Of a stretch of DNA of 63,745 nucleotides, positions 44,800 through 57,040 are shown one piece after another. This stretch comes from Chlorokybus atmophyticus (Eukaryota > Streptophyta > Chlorokybophyceae > Chlorokybales > Chlorokybaceae). Under the pieces are notes generated by a model. The model had not been told where the DNA came from. It did no database searches and was given only the letters and a program-made list of their open reading frames with translations. Location: contig RHPI01003488.1 of NCBI GenBank assembly GCA_009103225.1, forward strand, positions 325,448-389,192, given 5' to 3'. Every line of letters starts with the position of its first letter. Within the stretch, counting starts at the first letter, position 1. The position numbers were made by a program, and so were the translations under genes.

Positions 44800-47700
44800 T
44801 GTTGTTCGTCTAGGCCGTCTACAATGAGCTGTTCATCCAGCGAGGTGAAGTGTCTGAACAACGCCTGCGGGCATCAACCATACACCAACAATCAGTCACA
44901 CAGGCACACGGTGAATAATGTCATGCATGTCTACAACTACTGGCAGCATATCCTGTACGCACACATACACTTGCTTGCCAGCACAGCAGCCCACCTTGAA
45001 ATGGTTCACCGCATGCACCACATCATCTGTGCCGCATATCTCCCTTATGCTGCGGCCAACACCACAAGTAAGATCGGTACCTTATTATCGGCACAAGTCA
45101 CACGCAGCGTCGCGACACATACAAGGCCCACACACCTGTGCATGGCGAGCTGCGGGACTCCCACATCAACCGTCCTCATGCCAGTGTGGCTGGCAATGAT
45201 CGGGCCAATGGTCGACCCGCACGCCATGTCGTTCCTCACAACAAACTCCTGCGCAAACACACATCAACAATCATGCACACATACAGTTCATGTGCGAGAG
45301 TGATCACGCGCCTGTGTGGGTAGGTTGTGTCGTCGTGCAAGCTCGCGGAAGAGGCAGGCTGTGACGGCGTTGGTAGCGTAGCGTTGGTTGGCATTCGTTT
45401 TTATGACCAGGCCCTTGTGCAACTGAGGCTGATGCTGCTCTTCGTGCTGCAAACAGGGAGCCAACATGTGTGCACATGCGTGATGTTTCTTGACATGTGT
45501 GATTAGCATAAGAGGCTCTGGACAGGGGGGGTCCACCTTTTCTGGATAGTTGGGGTGCAGCGCATGCGCCATGTCTGCCGACACACAGTAGCTGCGCCGG
45601 AGCGCACGCGCCACCACATTCTGCATGATGGGATCACACTCTGTTGCATAAATTTCACGCTGCGTGCAGAGAAGACACGCACAACGATACGAGCATGTAC
45701 TGTACCTCCACGTCGTCGCGCTCAAAACCCGCCATGCTTGACGTGACCTGCGCACGCAGTAAGTGACCAGAAGCGAGGACAGACAGAACTGTTGTTATTT
45801 GACACGCAGCACGTTACTCACCCTCTTGACCGTTTCCAACATTACGGGGGAGCCGGCGCCATGGGCGGACTCAGACCCAACCTGTGGTCACACAATCACC
45901 ATACCCAACACGCGTGTTATATTGGATATAGGCTGCATATGGCACACGCATGGCAGCAACACATGATCTACTGTACCGTCTATACACGTACCTCCTCGTG
46001 GTCAAAAAGCGTCACCATGCGTACCTGGCAGAGAGCTAAGTGCAATCAGATGCAAGGCGCATAAGCACCAATTCACATACATCCTATGACCAACCCAACA
46101 TGAGACTGTGACAAGCGTGTACGGGATACGCGCACAGCACAGGAAAAGGGCTTACCGACTTTTCATCTGCAAGAGAACCGTCTGTACTTGTCTCCACAAG
46201 AGCCTGTTTACAACAACAGTGCTTTCTGTGAGCAACAAGCACTTACATGTTGGCCGATCTAACATGCATGTTTGCATACATGCATGCACATGCTTGCAGC
46301 ACAACTGCACAACGGGCCTTACATTCAGCGAGCAGTACGACATGCAGAGGTTGTCGAGCCTGCCGGAGAAGATGAACTCCTCCATGGCGCCAGCAACCAC
46401 TGTATAAAAACCACATACAACCAGCATCCGCATCAAATACTACTGCAACACTGAGACTGTGGAGCAGTTGTTGAGTGTTTACCGCTCGGTTGCGTGTCGC
46501 AGCACTGCAGCTCAAAGTCCAGAATCTCAGAGGGAAGGCACTTCAGCTCATCAGCGAGGAGCTGCAACGCATGCAATGATAAACAACATGCAGATACGTG
46601 CAAGCGTGCAAACATGAAACTTGGCTACCACACCTGCAGCAACAGCGGGTGGTGCGGGACATCAGGGACATCAGCCTTCTCTCCTGTAGGGGCCGCTTTG
46701 GCGCCTTGCTCGACGCCAGTCAGTGCAGCCTAATGAAAATGAGGATGCCTTACATGTGTGACTTACAATTGTAGCAGTAGTAGTCTCACCATATAGTCAA
46801 GTGAGCTCCTGTACCTTAACGTTGGTTGCCAGGACCGGAACAAGATGCGTGTGCGTGTTGGGTTTGAAACCTTCTGTGTTTACCTCCCTGCCACAACCAC
46901 CCAAGCAGTTGAATGAAGTCACTTACCACACACGCGTATGTGCACACACATACGCACCTATAAAGATGGATGGCGAGGTTGGGTATCCGCATGATAGGCC
47001 TCGATATCTTCACCAGCTCGTGGCTGTACTGCCCCGCTCTCGACAACAGCACACGCCCCGCCACGCTGAGGTCCCGATCAAACCACGTGTGCCACAAACC
47101 CCCACCGTACGTTTGCACCTGCCAAGATGAACGCTTGTATGCAATGGCATTCACACAATGAGGCTGGGCTTCTTCTCTTCTAGTTGCCAACGTACCCCAA
47201 CTGTGAGGTAGCCGCCTTTGGCTCCTTTGGACACGGGTTTTAGCTTCAAGCACGGGCTGTCGGTGTGAGCGCCTACCACAACCACTCCGTTGCCCGGCTC
47301 AAACCTAATCAATTGATTGAAGCCAACATGATGGTGGTCGCATACAATATGACCAATGTTCCGATGCTGGGTGCACGTGTGAGCTTACTTTGAGCCGACT
47401 GCAAAGGCGACGAGCGTGGACATGTTGCGCGTGAAGAAGTACTTCCCTCCAGGCTTCAGCGCCCACGCGTCCTTTTCAAGAAGCTGCGAGTAACCCGCAG
47501 CAAACAGCATCTTCTTGGCTTCAGCTGCAACACGCAGTCAATGCACAAGTCTTCCACACACGCACGTACACAAACTAGACGCGTAATCAAGCGCACCAAC
47601 GGCGTGGAAGGGAGTCCACGCTTCATTGAGGAAGCTAAGAAACTCCGTCACAATGGCAGACGAATTCTGCGTGGAAGGGGAAGGGGAAGTTGGAGGCATG

Positions 47701-47807
47701 ACAGTGGTCGGCGTGTTGTTGTTGTTGTGTTCGGCTTCAACTGCTGATGTCGCTGTCGAGCAGGCTTGGCACACGCCCGAACGCATGCCTCTGCTGCTGG
47801 AAAGCAC
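44800..47807 (-). CDS. DNPEP: Aspartyl aminopeptidase (M18), copy B
   Basis: A second M18 gene lies downstream of copy A on the same strand. Exon blocks in order: [12 protein letters not shown] near 47,660-47,600; [19 protein letters not shown] near 47,470; [17 protein letters not shown] near 47,270; [16 protein letters not shown] near 47,110; [11 protein letters not shown] near 46,370; a DHEEV block near 46,000; [19 protein letters not shown] near 45,600-45,540; [18 protein letters not shown] near 45,420-45,360; [10 protein letters not shown] near 45,210; and the end [13 protein letters not shown] near 44,810. The metal-ligand motifs (AHTDS, DHEE, SHTG) are kept. The N-terminus has a Pro/Ser-rich extension before STQNSSAIV. 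The start is uncertain: the ATG near 47,698 or 47,786, or an upstream exon. Confidence 0.85.
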
Positions 47808-47829
47808 ACAAGCTTGTCAGAGATAGCAG

Positions 47830-49530
47830 TTGTTGTCAATGGTAGAATACAAGGGAATGAGTATCTGACGATGTACAACCACAAGGCAGGCTGTGTGTCT
47901 GCTATGCTGCAGCGCCATGTGCACCTTCATCATCATCCCGCATGCATTGTGCATGCAACAACCTGCTGTAGACACACATGAACTGCACATATGGCACGCA
48001 TCACGCGTGTGCAACGCCGTTGTGTACACCTACTGTAAGCATGGAGTAAGCTTATCCATGTAAACACGTGGGCTCATGCACACACGCATGTACGCGTGTA
48101 CACAGAGACCACCCGCATGTTAACACACACACACATGCACTGGGGATGTATCTAATGCACATGCATGTGATGATCATTGATGTGTGCATTCTGCTCGCAC
48201 ATGCAAGTTCAAAATCCATAAGTCAAACACTCACGAGCAACACACGGGATGCAGCCTGTCGCAGGCGCGAGTGGCATCCATTTTAACAGCTGCATGCAAA
48301 GCTTACAATATACTGCACGTCCTGTGCATGCAAGATGATGATCTGCATATAAGCTGACGTTCCGTGGTCACAGCAAGCAATAAAAGGCACGCATTGGCTA
48401 GAAGGCACAATCAATATCTGATAGTCCTGGCAGGCACCTTGTCCAGCAGCTCAGCCTCCCGTTGCGTGCAGTGCTGCTGCTGCTGCTGCTGCTGCTGCAA
48501 GTGTCCACCACCATCGCCCTGCGCAGTAGGAGCAGCCCAATCGCCTGCTGCTGCGCTCCCTCCCGCCGCCCCAACAGGAGGGCCGACCTGCTCGCTGCTG
48601 CTGCCAGGGGGCGGGCCGCAGCGGCGGCGGCCATGGAGCTCGCTCGGCCTGGCCCGCCTGGGCTGGCAGTGCAGGAGGAGGCGGTGGGCGGGGAAGCGCA
48701 CGCCGGCACGCTCCGCTGCGCCGTAATCATCGCATGAGAGAGATGTCACCAGCCTCGTTGTCGCTGCCCTCCTCCTCCTCGCCCACGCCGCCGCTGCGTC
48801 CTCCGCCCCGCAGCTACTGTTCAGACCAGACTACTGTAGCGCATGCTTGTAGTGTCGACAACAAGCTTGATGGTGTGTTGCTGGGGCTCATGCCAAGCGC
48901 AGGCGGTAAAGTGAAATAAGGGACATTCACCTCCTAGGCCTCTTGTGCAATGCCGGCATGCTTGAAACTACTCGCAAAATCATGTCAACTTGTATCAACT
49001 CGGCAAGAGAGTTGCGAGGATACTTGTTTAAGGTGTATGGGAGCTGGTGTCATGTGCGCAGAATGCGAGAAGTTGTTCCGGGCGCCTCTGTTGTAACCAA
49101 TGCGGAGCCGTTGGTCACACACAAACTCTGCCAAGTTCTGCATGCTCAACCCTCGGCTACGCGTAATAGCAATGACAGTGTAGACAGCACTGCATTTCTC
49201 TTGCCCCATTCTTGGGATACAGTGCATAGCATTTGGAGAGCTAGTGCTTGCTGGCATGACCTCATGTTGCTGATGTCACAGGAGTTGACAGGCAACCACA
49301 ACCCGCTGCAGACCAGGAACCATCTGGTGTTCCAGTTCGCCAACATACATTGCGCACAACCCACTTACAGCACTACGTTGCATGCCACACAAGCCCACTG
49401 CTGTGTCATCGCACACGTATTGCCGCCCGCCAATGCATCTGATGAGCAATGGGAGCCGCAGCACGCTTGAAAGTTTCATTGTATCGGACAGCAATGACAG
49501 GCCAGGCGCAAACACATGCTAGAGTATGTG
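47830..49530. other. Spacer between the aminopeptidase copies, with a polyglutamine-capable ORF
   Basis: Minus-strand frames at 48,749-48,398 contain a (CAG)8-type run (about 48,475-48,499). One frame from about 48,638 has an Ala/Arg/Leu-rich start that could be an organelle-targeting exon for copy B. I cannot join it in phase with certainty. The rest (47,830-48,390 and 48,760-49,530) shows no exon; CACACGCATG-type repeats lie at 48,070-48,140. Confidence 0.35.
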
Positions 49531-52500
49531 CTACACATCGGTTGGGCCGTCCACAACGAGTTGTTCGTCGAGTGCAGTAAACTCTTCAAACAAGGCCTGC
49601 AAATAGCGACATTGACTACTGCAATGTAAATGCACCTGCAAATGCAATGTCACATGCACACGAGCCCACAGTGGTTCGTGCAACTGTACCTTGAAATGGT
49701 TGACAGCATGAAGCAGGTCATCCGTGCCACAGATCTCCCTTATACTGTTTGCAGGCAAAGTTCATGGCCCAAAGTGTCAGGGGCCAAACACACCAAGAAC
49801 GCATGAACAATTCAAAAAGGTAGATCAACAGATTCCAAACTCACCTGTGCATGGCCAGTTGGGGAATGCCAACATCTACAGTGCGAATGCCAGTGTGGCT
49901 GGCAATAATGGGACCAATGGTCGAACCGCAGGGCATGTCATTCCGCACAACAAATTCCTGGAATGCAACAAAGAGTAACCACGCCTGTAGCAGTGAACAA
50001 CCTCAAAAAGAATTGAAACCTACCTGTGTGGGCAAGTTGTGACGCCTGGCGAGCTCACGGAACAAGCACGCAGTGACAGCGTTGGTTGCATAGCGCTGAT
50101 TTGCATTGGTCTTGATGACCAGCCCTTTGTGCATCTGTGGCTGATGGTGCTCTTCGTGCTGCAAGCAATCACACAATGCTCAGCTCCACTGCGATTGACT
50201 CAAGGCAGCGCTTAAGTGAAGTCTCACCTTGTCTGGGTAGTTTGGATGCAGACAGTGTGCCATGTCTGCTGAAACACAGTAGCTTCGGCGGATGGCACGT
50301 TCCACTACATTCTGCCGAGAAATGTGGTCAGCTGTTGGCATGATTCTTGCAAGCAGCAATGTTAAGCATTGTAGCAGTGCAACGACAGATGTAGAATTAG
50401 AAATCAGAGACAAGCTTGAACTCAATGACACGCATACTCTACCTCATCGGGCTTGTGACTGGCATCGGAAACGCTTGTGGTGACCTACATACGCGACACA
50501 AGTTAGAGACATGAACGGGAAAGGACTTGTGCACCAGCCCACTCACCCTTTTAACCGCCTCCATCATGACAGGGGAGCCAGCACCTTGCGCAGAGTCAGA
50601 GCCCACCTAATAACCAGACTGAGGTAAGTCTGGGTAAAGTTACCTCAACACCAGGGTGCAAGCCTTTGCATACCTCCTCATGGTCAAACAGTGCAACCAT
50701 GCGCACCTGCACACATACACCAGTTTTCAATCTGGTTTGGACAAGGCATGGCAAGTGTCGTCTACTGAATGTTAGTCACAGTAGAGTGCTTCACGAAACA
50801 TAGACACGCAAATCAATATGAATGCATGTGTGGCAGTCATAAAACTCAATTACACGCACAGTTGTTCAAGCCACACGCACATTGGCCACTGGCGGATGAA
50901 TGCACGCAGAGACATACCGACTTTTCATTTGCTAGCGAGGAGTCCGACGTGCTCTCCAGAAGAGCCTGCAACCTGACTGTGAGTGGCAACCAAAGCATCC
51001 TCAGTTCAAGACAAACAAGTAACTACTAGTAACCAGGCAAGGCCGACAGTGCACATACCTTCAGTGCACAGAATGACATGCCCAGGTTGTCCAGCCTCCC
51101 AGAGAAGATAAACTCATCAAGTGCTCCACCGATTGCTGCAAGAAACCAGGTAGTTAGCTGCCGACTGGATTGTTTGTGCAGCAGTGGTGCCATGCGCTGC
51201 TGTGGCGAGGCACACATACCACTTGGTTGTGTATCACAGCATTGCAGCTCGAAGTCCAAGATGTCCAATGGCTGACACTGCAACTCGTTGGCTAACAGCT
51301 GGAAGAACAGGCAACATGTGATCAGAACTGCAGTAGTGCATGAAACAACTGCAAACATTGAAGGCCTATCCCGAGTGCAACAGAAGCTGTTTTGTACTTG
51401 TAGAAGTATGGCATGGTGTGGGTTTTCCTTGTCAGCCTTCTCTCCTTCCTCCGCCTTGTCACCTTTCTCCGTCTTTTTGTCACCTTCTCCATTCAGAGCA
51501 GCCTGAGAACAACATTTGACGTGACGACGACTCCGCCAAACACTTGGTGGTGTTGGAACGCTACCGGCATGACACAAGGATACCTTGATCTTCGTGGCTA
51601 AAACTGGCACAAGATGCGTCTGCGTGTTGGGTTTAAAGCCTTCCGTGGATAGCTCCCTGCAACCAACCAGCCGGTAAACATTGCTGCCCTCAATAAGCAA
51701 ATAGGTATACAATCACAGTGGTTGATATAGTGTCACCACCATGCTGCAAGCAGCTGTTACATGGACAAGACAAGGCGGAGCGACAAACAGATATGATAAG
51801 GAACAAAGACTCCTGAACTTCGTCAAGAATAACAGCTAACTGGAAGGAGGAGACAACGGGGCACAACCAGCAAAGGAAGCGGTACATGTCTGACCTGTAA
51901 AGGTGAATAGCAAGGTTGGGAATGCGCAAGATGGGCTTTGAGATCCTGACAAGTTCATGAGAGTATTTCCCGCCTGCTCTTGATAGCAGCACTCTACCAG
52001 CGACGCTCAGATCACGATCGAACCAAGTGTGCCACAAGCCTCCACCATAGGTTTGCACCTGTCAGCCGTCAAGCCAAGTTGCATGACTTGGGACTACCGA
52101 CACTTCCGGGTCACAATGCTTGCAGCATTCAATGCGCTATATCCTGACATACCCCAACGGTGAGGAAGCCACCCTTCACACCCTTGGACACTGGTTTCAG
52201 CTTCAGAGCGGGACTGTCAGTGTGAGCACCAACGACAACAACACCATTGCCTTGTTGAAACCTATCGTGGAAGCAGCAATGAACTAGTCAGTCACAGGAC
52301 GCAAATTATGCGATAGCTGTTCTCACGTTGCGTGTGCTGCTAACTGGGACACTTACTTTGAGCCCACTGCAAATGCAACGATAGTGGACATGTTGCGCGT
52401 GAAGAAGTATTTTCCTCCAGGCTGAAGGTTCCAACCATCCTTTTCAAGCAGCTCAGAGTAGCCCGCGGCGCCCAATCTCTTCTTTGCTTCCGCTGCAAAG

Positions 52501-52954
52501 CGTAGATCACAATTAGGTTTCTTGCTGTCAGAAACAAAGGCACACCACGCACTTGCGCATGGGTTATGCTCATTGACTATGCAATGCGTACCATACTGTC
52601 TGGCTGCGCATGATAGTATGTATACAATTAAACGCTTTTCACAACAAACACCACATGCAGTATGGAAAATGTACAACTGTTACAGCTGCGCTGCCATACA
52701 GTATGAAGCTGCAACGACAGCAGCGAGTCGGTCAGGTCGAGACATTATGTAACTATGAAACCAATCTCCACTCAAACCAGCAGTCTGCTCGAAGGCCAGC
52801 ATGCAATCGTACACAGCAAAGCATACGATCAGAGGAATATACAGATAGACACAACGCTGCTTTGAAACGCACCAACTGCATGGAAAGGCGTCCATGCTTC
52901 GTTCAGGAAGGTAACGAACTCCTGAGCTACAGCTGCGACCTCCTCCGTAGCCAT
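49531..52954 (-). CDS. DNPEP: Aspartyl aminopeptidase (M18), copy A
   Basis: Begins at the ATG at 52,954 ([13 protein letters not shown]). About 17 exons: 52,954-52,873; 52,492-52,357; 52,261-52,153; 52,058-51,895; 51,656-51,584; 51,502-51,398; about 51,298-51,221; 51,137-51,060; 50,966-50,919; 50,707-50,673; 50,607-50,548; near 50,480-50,440; 50,313-50,229; 50,161-50,025; 49,962-49,845; 49,745-49,690; 49,596-49,531. M18 enzymes remove N-terminal Asp or Glu from peptides and use two zinc ions in a large oligomer. [19 protein letters not shown] and IIASHTG carry the metal ligands. An acidic/lysine-rich insert ([15 protein letters not shown]) in exon 6 is unusual. It ends [13 protein letters not shown]. 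Confidence 0.9.
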
Positions 52955-53295
52955 GAGCAAGCTGCGCTCAGCCTCGCCACCTTACACACCGCCGACAAGC
53001 AAGGAAACCAACGCAAAGCAGAGCCGTTTGTCTAACGGCAAACCTGTCACGTTACAGCTCAACATCCACAGCAGCAGTTTGTTACCACGCAGGTTGTGTC
53101 GCCTCAATCACTAACGGGTAGTCGGCGCAAGTGTCGCTGTTTCCCGTTTAGCATAAGTTAAGGTCAAGCTGGCGAGCGGCACTTTGGCGCCCATTGCGTG
53201 AGGCGGGGAGGCGGCGGCGGCGACGGAGGAGGACAGGGAGGAGGTGAACGTCGTGGACGTGGCTGACGGAGGTGGCTAGCCTCAGGCGCCGAGCG
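52955..53295. promoter_or_regulatory. Divergent promoter region, aminopeptidase and LpxA
   Basis: 341 bp lie between the two start codons. The right half is GC-rich with GGCGGCGGCGACGGAGGAGG-type repeats. Confidence 0.5.
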
Positions 53296-56200
53296 ATGAG
53301 CGCCGCGTACGCTGCCGCCAGGGCGGCGCTGCCGGCGGAGTCGTCGCTGGGGTCGCTGGGCAGGCCGGAGGGGAAACAGCGCCGGCAGCCGCAGCCGCAC
53401 GCTCAGAGTCGCGCAGCGTTCGCCGCAGTCGCCTCCCCATTAGGCAGGAACAGCAAGCATGTCCCGCCTCCGTCGGCTTCCTCTGTCGACGGGGTGCTGC
53501 CTGAGCTTGTTGGTGGCAGCAAGAATCAGGGCAATGCGCCGCTCGCCCGATTGGTTGCTATTCCGCAACGGGATAATGTTGATGTGACACCCAGCGCATT
53601 GGCTGCAGCCCTGCCGAGAGAGGAGGCTGCTCAGTTCGTCGTGCATGCGCTGTACGGTGTATTGAACGGTGGAGCTGTCAAAGACGTCACTCGCTTGGTG
53701 AGAATGTCGCCGCATATAGGCTGTTTTCCAAGTGAAGCGATAGTTGCAGTCGTGTGCCCTACCAGTGCGTCCTTGCATGTTGAGTTGTGGGCCGCAACAC
53801 GTCTTGAGCGCACACGTGAACGCTCTCAGTGAGTGACATGCACAGCTGCTCGTTGGCCTTTGAGTTGAACTTCAGCACAAGCTTTCATTCTGTGCAAGCT
53901 TTCATGAGCATGTCTAGTATTTCCGGTAAACAGGCCGTCCGCATCCAGCCCATTTTGCTGTCAAACTCTTTTGTGGAATGTTTGCACTTTGCCTGCACTT
54001 GGGGCAGCATTGTTTGCCATGCAATGGCAGCTCCAGTTGTGTGTGTGTGTTGTAGTGATCTTCATGATAAGTCGTAGTGGTGGCAAGCAGTGTCCTTAAT
54101 GGAATATGGCAGGTGCGAAAGATGGTTTCTGTCAAGGCAGGTGACCTTCAACTTTATATTCCAGCTCAAGACAAAAACCTTTTGTTCGGCGATCCCGCCT
54201 GGTTCCAAAACAAGCAACTGAGAGTGAGCTATCGCTGCACGGCTGGGGGCCCCGTCCAGTGTATGCAGGTTTCTGAAAGCGCTGAGATGCGGTTGGGCAT
54301 GTTGCGCCGGCCCATAGGTTATGCCACCAGCACAAGCACTGTTGGCAAGTCCAGCAGCAGCTTCCTTGGACAGGGTGTTGCCAGCCGCAAGGTACAGACA
54401 TACACCTTGCTATTGGCTGCAATTACTCTGTGGTTAGGAAACGATGCATGCAGCAACAGCTTCGTGCAGCCTTCGTGTTGCAGCGTTGAATGAAGTCTGA
54501 CATCAATGACAACTGGCATGCTTGCTGTGTTTTAGTTTTCAACTGCGGCAACTGGCAATGCATCCAATGGGGGAGACAGTGAACAGCCTCTGCGCGTAAG
54601 AGCGCAATCAGCAGCAGGTATGGGTTCATCGTGCTTCTAAAAGCGTATGTGCACAAGCGCGTAAACAGCTTGAAAATTGTCGCAGAACCTCTGGATCCAG
54701 GGCTATCCGTGGATGGGTTACTGGTTGGCCCCGCGGGTGGGGGTGGTGGCAGTGCAAACAGTTGGAATGCCTCGTCTGCGCATGGCAGTGATGACAGTTC
54801 ACGGAAAGGCAGGAAACACCGTACACAAGCCGCAGCTACCAACTCGTCAGCCTTGACTGAGCGCCAGCATTCCTTGATACATCCAACAGCAGATGTGCAC
54901 CCTGCTGCTGTCCTTGGCGAGGCAAGTCATGCACCAAAACCTTCTTAGCAATTATTGTCTCAAGCATAGCGGCTTGTTGCCTTTCCTAAATCTTGCGCAC
55001 ATGCAGGGCGTTGAGATTGGTGCATTTTGCACGGTTGGAAGGCATGTCAGGTTGGGAGCCGACTGCCGCTTGCATCCCAATAGTCATGTTGCCGGGGAAA
55101 CAGTGCTGGGAGCCCGCTGCGTAGTGCATACGTGAGTGTGTCTAGGTATTCGTCAGGTTGCTGCGCTAACATGAGGTCATACATGCAAAATCGTACGACT
55201 TGCATCATTAGCTCATTCACGGCGACGTTGCTGTGCGCAGAGGGGCTGTTGTAGGGGAAGATATTCCAGGAACTACAACCATTGGTGATGACAATCGCAT
55301 TGGACATCATGCTGTTGTAGGCATCCGCTGCCAGGATTTGAAGTACAAGGTGCTGGGGCCATTCTTGAGGCTGCATTACACAGTCTTTTGTCCTTTTGCA
55401 TAGAGCAACATTGCTACACATCCACATGCTGAACACAACGCTTATGGCAGGAGGGAGATAGGTGCTACCTGGAAATTGGGAACCGCAATGATATACGCGA
55501 GTATGCGAGCATCCACAGGTCATCACGCAATGACTTGAAAACGGTATGCTTGTTAGCTGTCATGGTTGAGATGGCTGTCAAGAATGTCACCAATTCAGCT
55601 CAAAGTGCTTATACTCTGCATGTGCAGATTATCGGAGACAGAAACCTGATCATGGGGACTTGTCACATTGCACACGATTGCCACCTTGGCAACTTCAACA
55701 TCATGGCAAATGCAACTTTGCTAGCTGGGCATGTTGTTATGGCGGTAAGTCGTGTGCTTGTAGCTGCCGGTACTACTCACGTTGTTGCTTTGCTTGAAAC
55801 TGACGCACAATACACAGGACCATGCGCACACCGGCGGTGCAGTTGCCGTTCATCAGTTCAGCCACGTTGGCTCATATGCATTCCTTGCTGGTGGTTCAAT
55901 GGTAAGCGCACAGCATGCTTGTGATGCGCATCACAAAGTAGCTTTCCAACACACATCACCGCAATGCAGGTGGATCGCGACGTGCCTGCCTTCATGATGG
56001 TGCAAGGCGATCGTGCAGACCTTCGAGGCCTGAATTTGGAAGGCATGCGGCGGGGTGGCTTTTCAGATGCTGAGGTAAAGAGAGTTTTTTTGGTCATTGT
56101 TGCGCTGATATTACAATTGCACACATAGTTGCTGAGCGCTGCCTCTTGCATTAGGTGCGCCTCATCCGGCGGGCATACGCGAAGCTCTTTATGAGCGCTG

Positions 56201-56450
56201 GTGCCACAGCTTCTGGCCTGGAGGAGCGCCTGAAGGCTCTGGTATTGAATGATACTTGCAAGTATATGCAAGGAGTCTCTGAGATAAGGTACGCTAACAT
56301 TGTGTCTTTCAGGAAGAGGATGAGGAGTTCAACCAGCCTGGGACTGCTGCCATGGCAATGATTGAGTCGGTACGGTCTTCATTCCACGGCAATCGCAGAG
56401 GCATCTGCAAGTTTAAACACTGGGCATCGACATCAACAGAGCCAGTCTAG
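53296..56450 (+). CDS. LPXA: UDP-GlcNAc acyltransferase (LpxA) with long N-terminal extension
   Basis: Exons 53,296-53,697, 54,113-54,391, 54,536-54,617, 54,686-54,921, 55,007-55,131, 55,241-55,349, 55,451-55,543, 55,628-55,744, 55,818-55,901, 55,970-56,074, 56,155-56,241 and 56,313-56,450 join in phase into 618 codons and a stop. LpxA puts an acyl chain from acyl-ACP on UDP-GlcNAc, the first step of lipid A synthesis, and is found in plant mitochondria. The left-handed beta-helix starts near residue 320 ([16 protein letters not shown]). The active-site region [10 protein letters not shown] and the signatures [18 protein letters not shown] and [11 protein letters not shown] follow. It ends [10 protein letters not shown], as in plant enzymes. 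About 320 residues precede the catalytic domain, far more than usual. The first 60 look like a targeting peptide. The intron after exon 4 starts GCAAGT. The start is the ATG at 53,296. Confidence 0.87.
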
Positions 56451-57040
56451 AATTGCACAGGTTTGCATCCTGCCTGTTGGCTGTCAGGCAGCAGTCAATC
56501 AGTCCGTTGTTGGTTGCTGGCGCATTGCTGGCAGTTGCCGTTGTACCCCAGCACCCAAGCCTGCACGCTATCCAGATGACACAAGCATCTCAACCAAGAT
56601 CAGTAAGATACTCAGGCAGTAGGCATACTTTTGTAATGAAGGATTTATCCAGTACTTCCATGTAAAGGGCTTGATGCAAACGCAGTGTCGGATGTGCTAG
56701 TCAGCTGCGGTCCAGCTGAACCGAGGCACCAAGGGGAGGAGTGGGGGGATTAGGGTTGTTGCTGTTAGTGAATTCTTCTCCTGTAGCAGAAATATTGTCA
56801 AGTGCATATCAATCTATGAGACAGGGTTCCATTCAAACACACTATTGTGTGATTTGCAAACACTTCATAGTCAGTGCGCATTAGACTGTAGCCCAAACTG
56901 TGCGCTATGTGTGAGTACAGCAGGGGGTCAGCTCTGCAGTTTGCGCAACCTGGCCTTGGGTATACCTTCCGGCTTGCCATGCTGCACATTGACTTGTTTA
57001 ATAATAGCAATAATAGCAAAGACACCTCATCGTATAATAT
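56451..57040. other. Region between converging LpxA and sialyltransferase genes
   Basis: I see no exon. The 3' untranslated sequences of both genes must lie here. Confidence 0.5.

Noticed and set aside
48398-48749. Possible BTB-domain or targeting-peptide gene
   Set aside because: A short FPAHRLLL motif recalls BTB domains, but the frame breaks and the rest is glutamine- and alanine-rich low complexity. I left it as an uncertain ORF.
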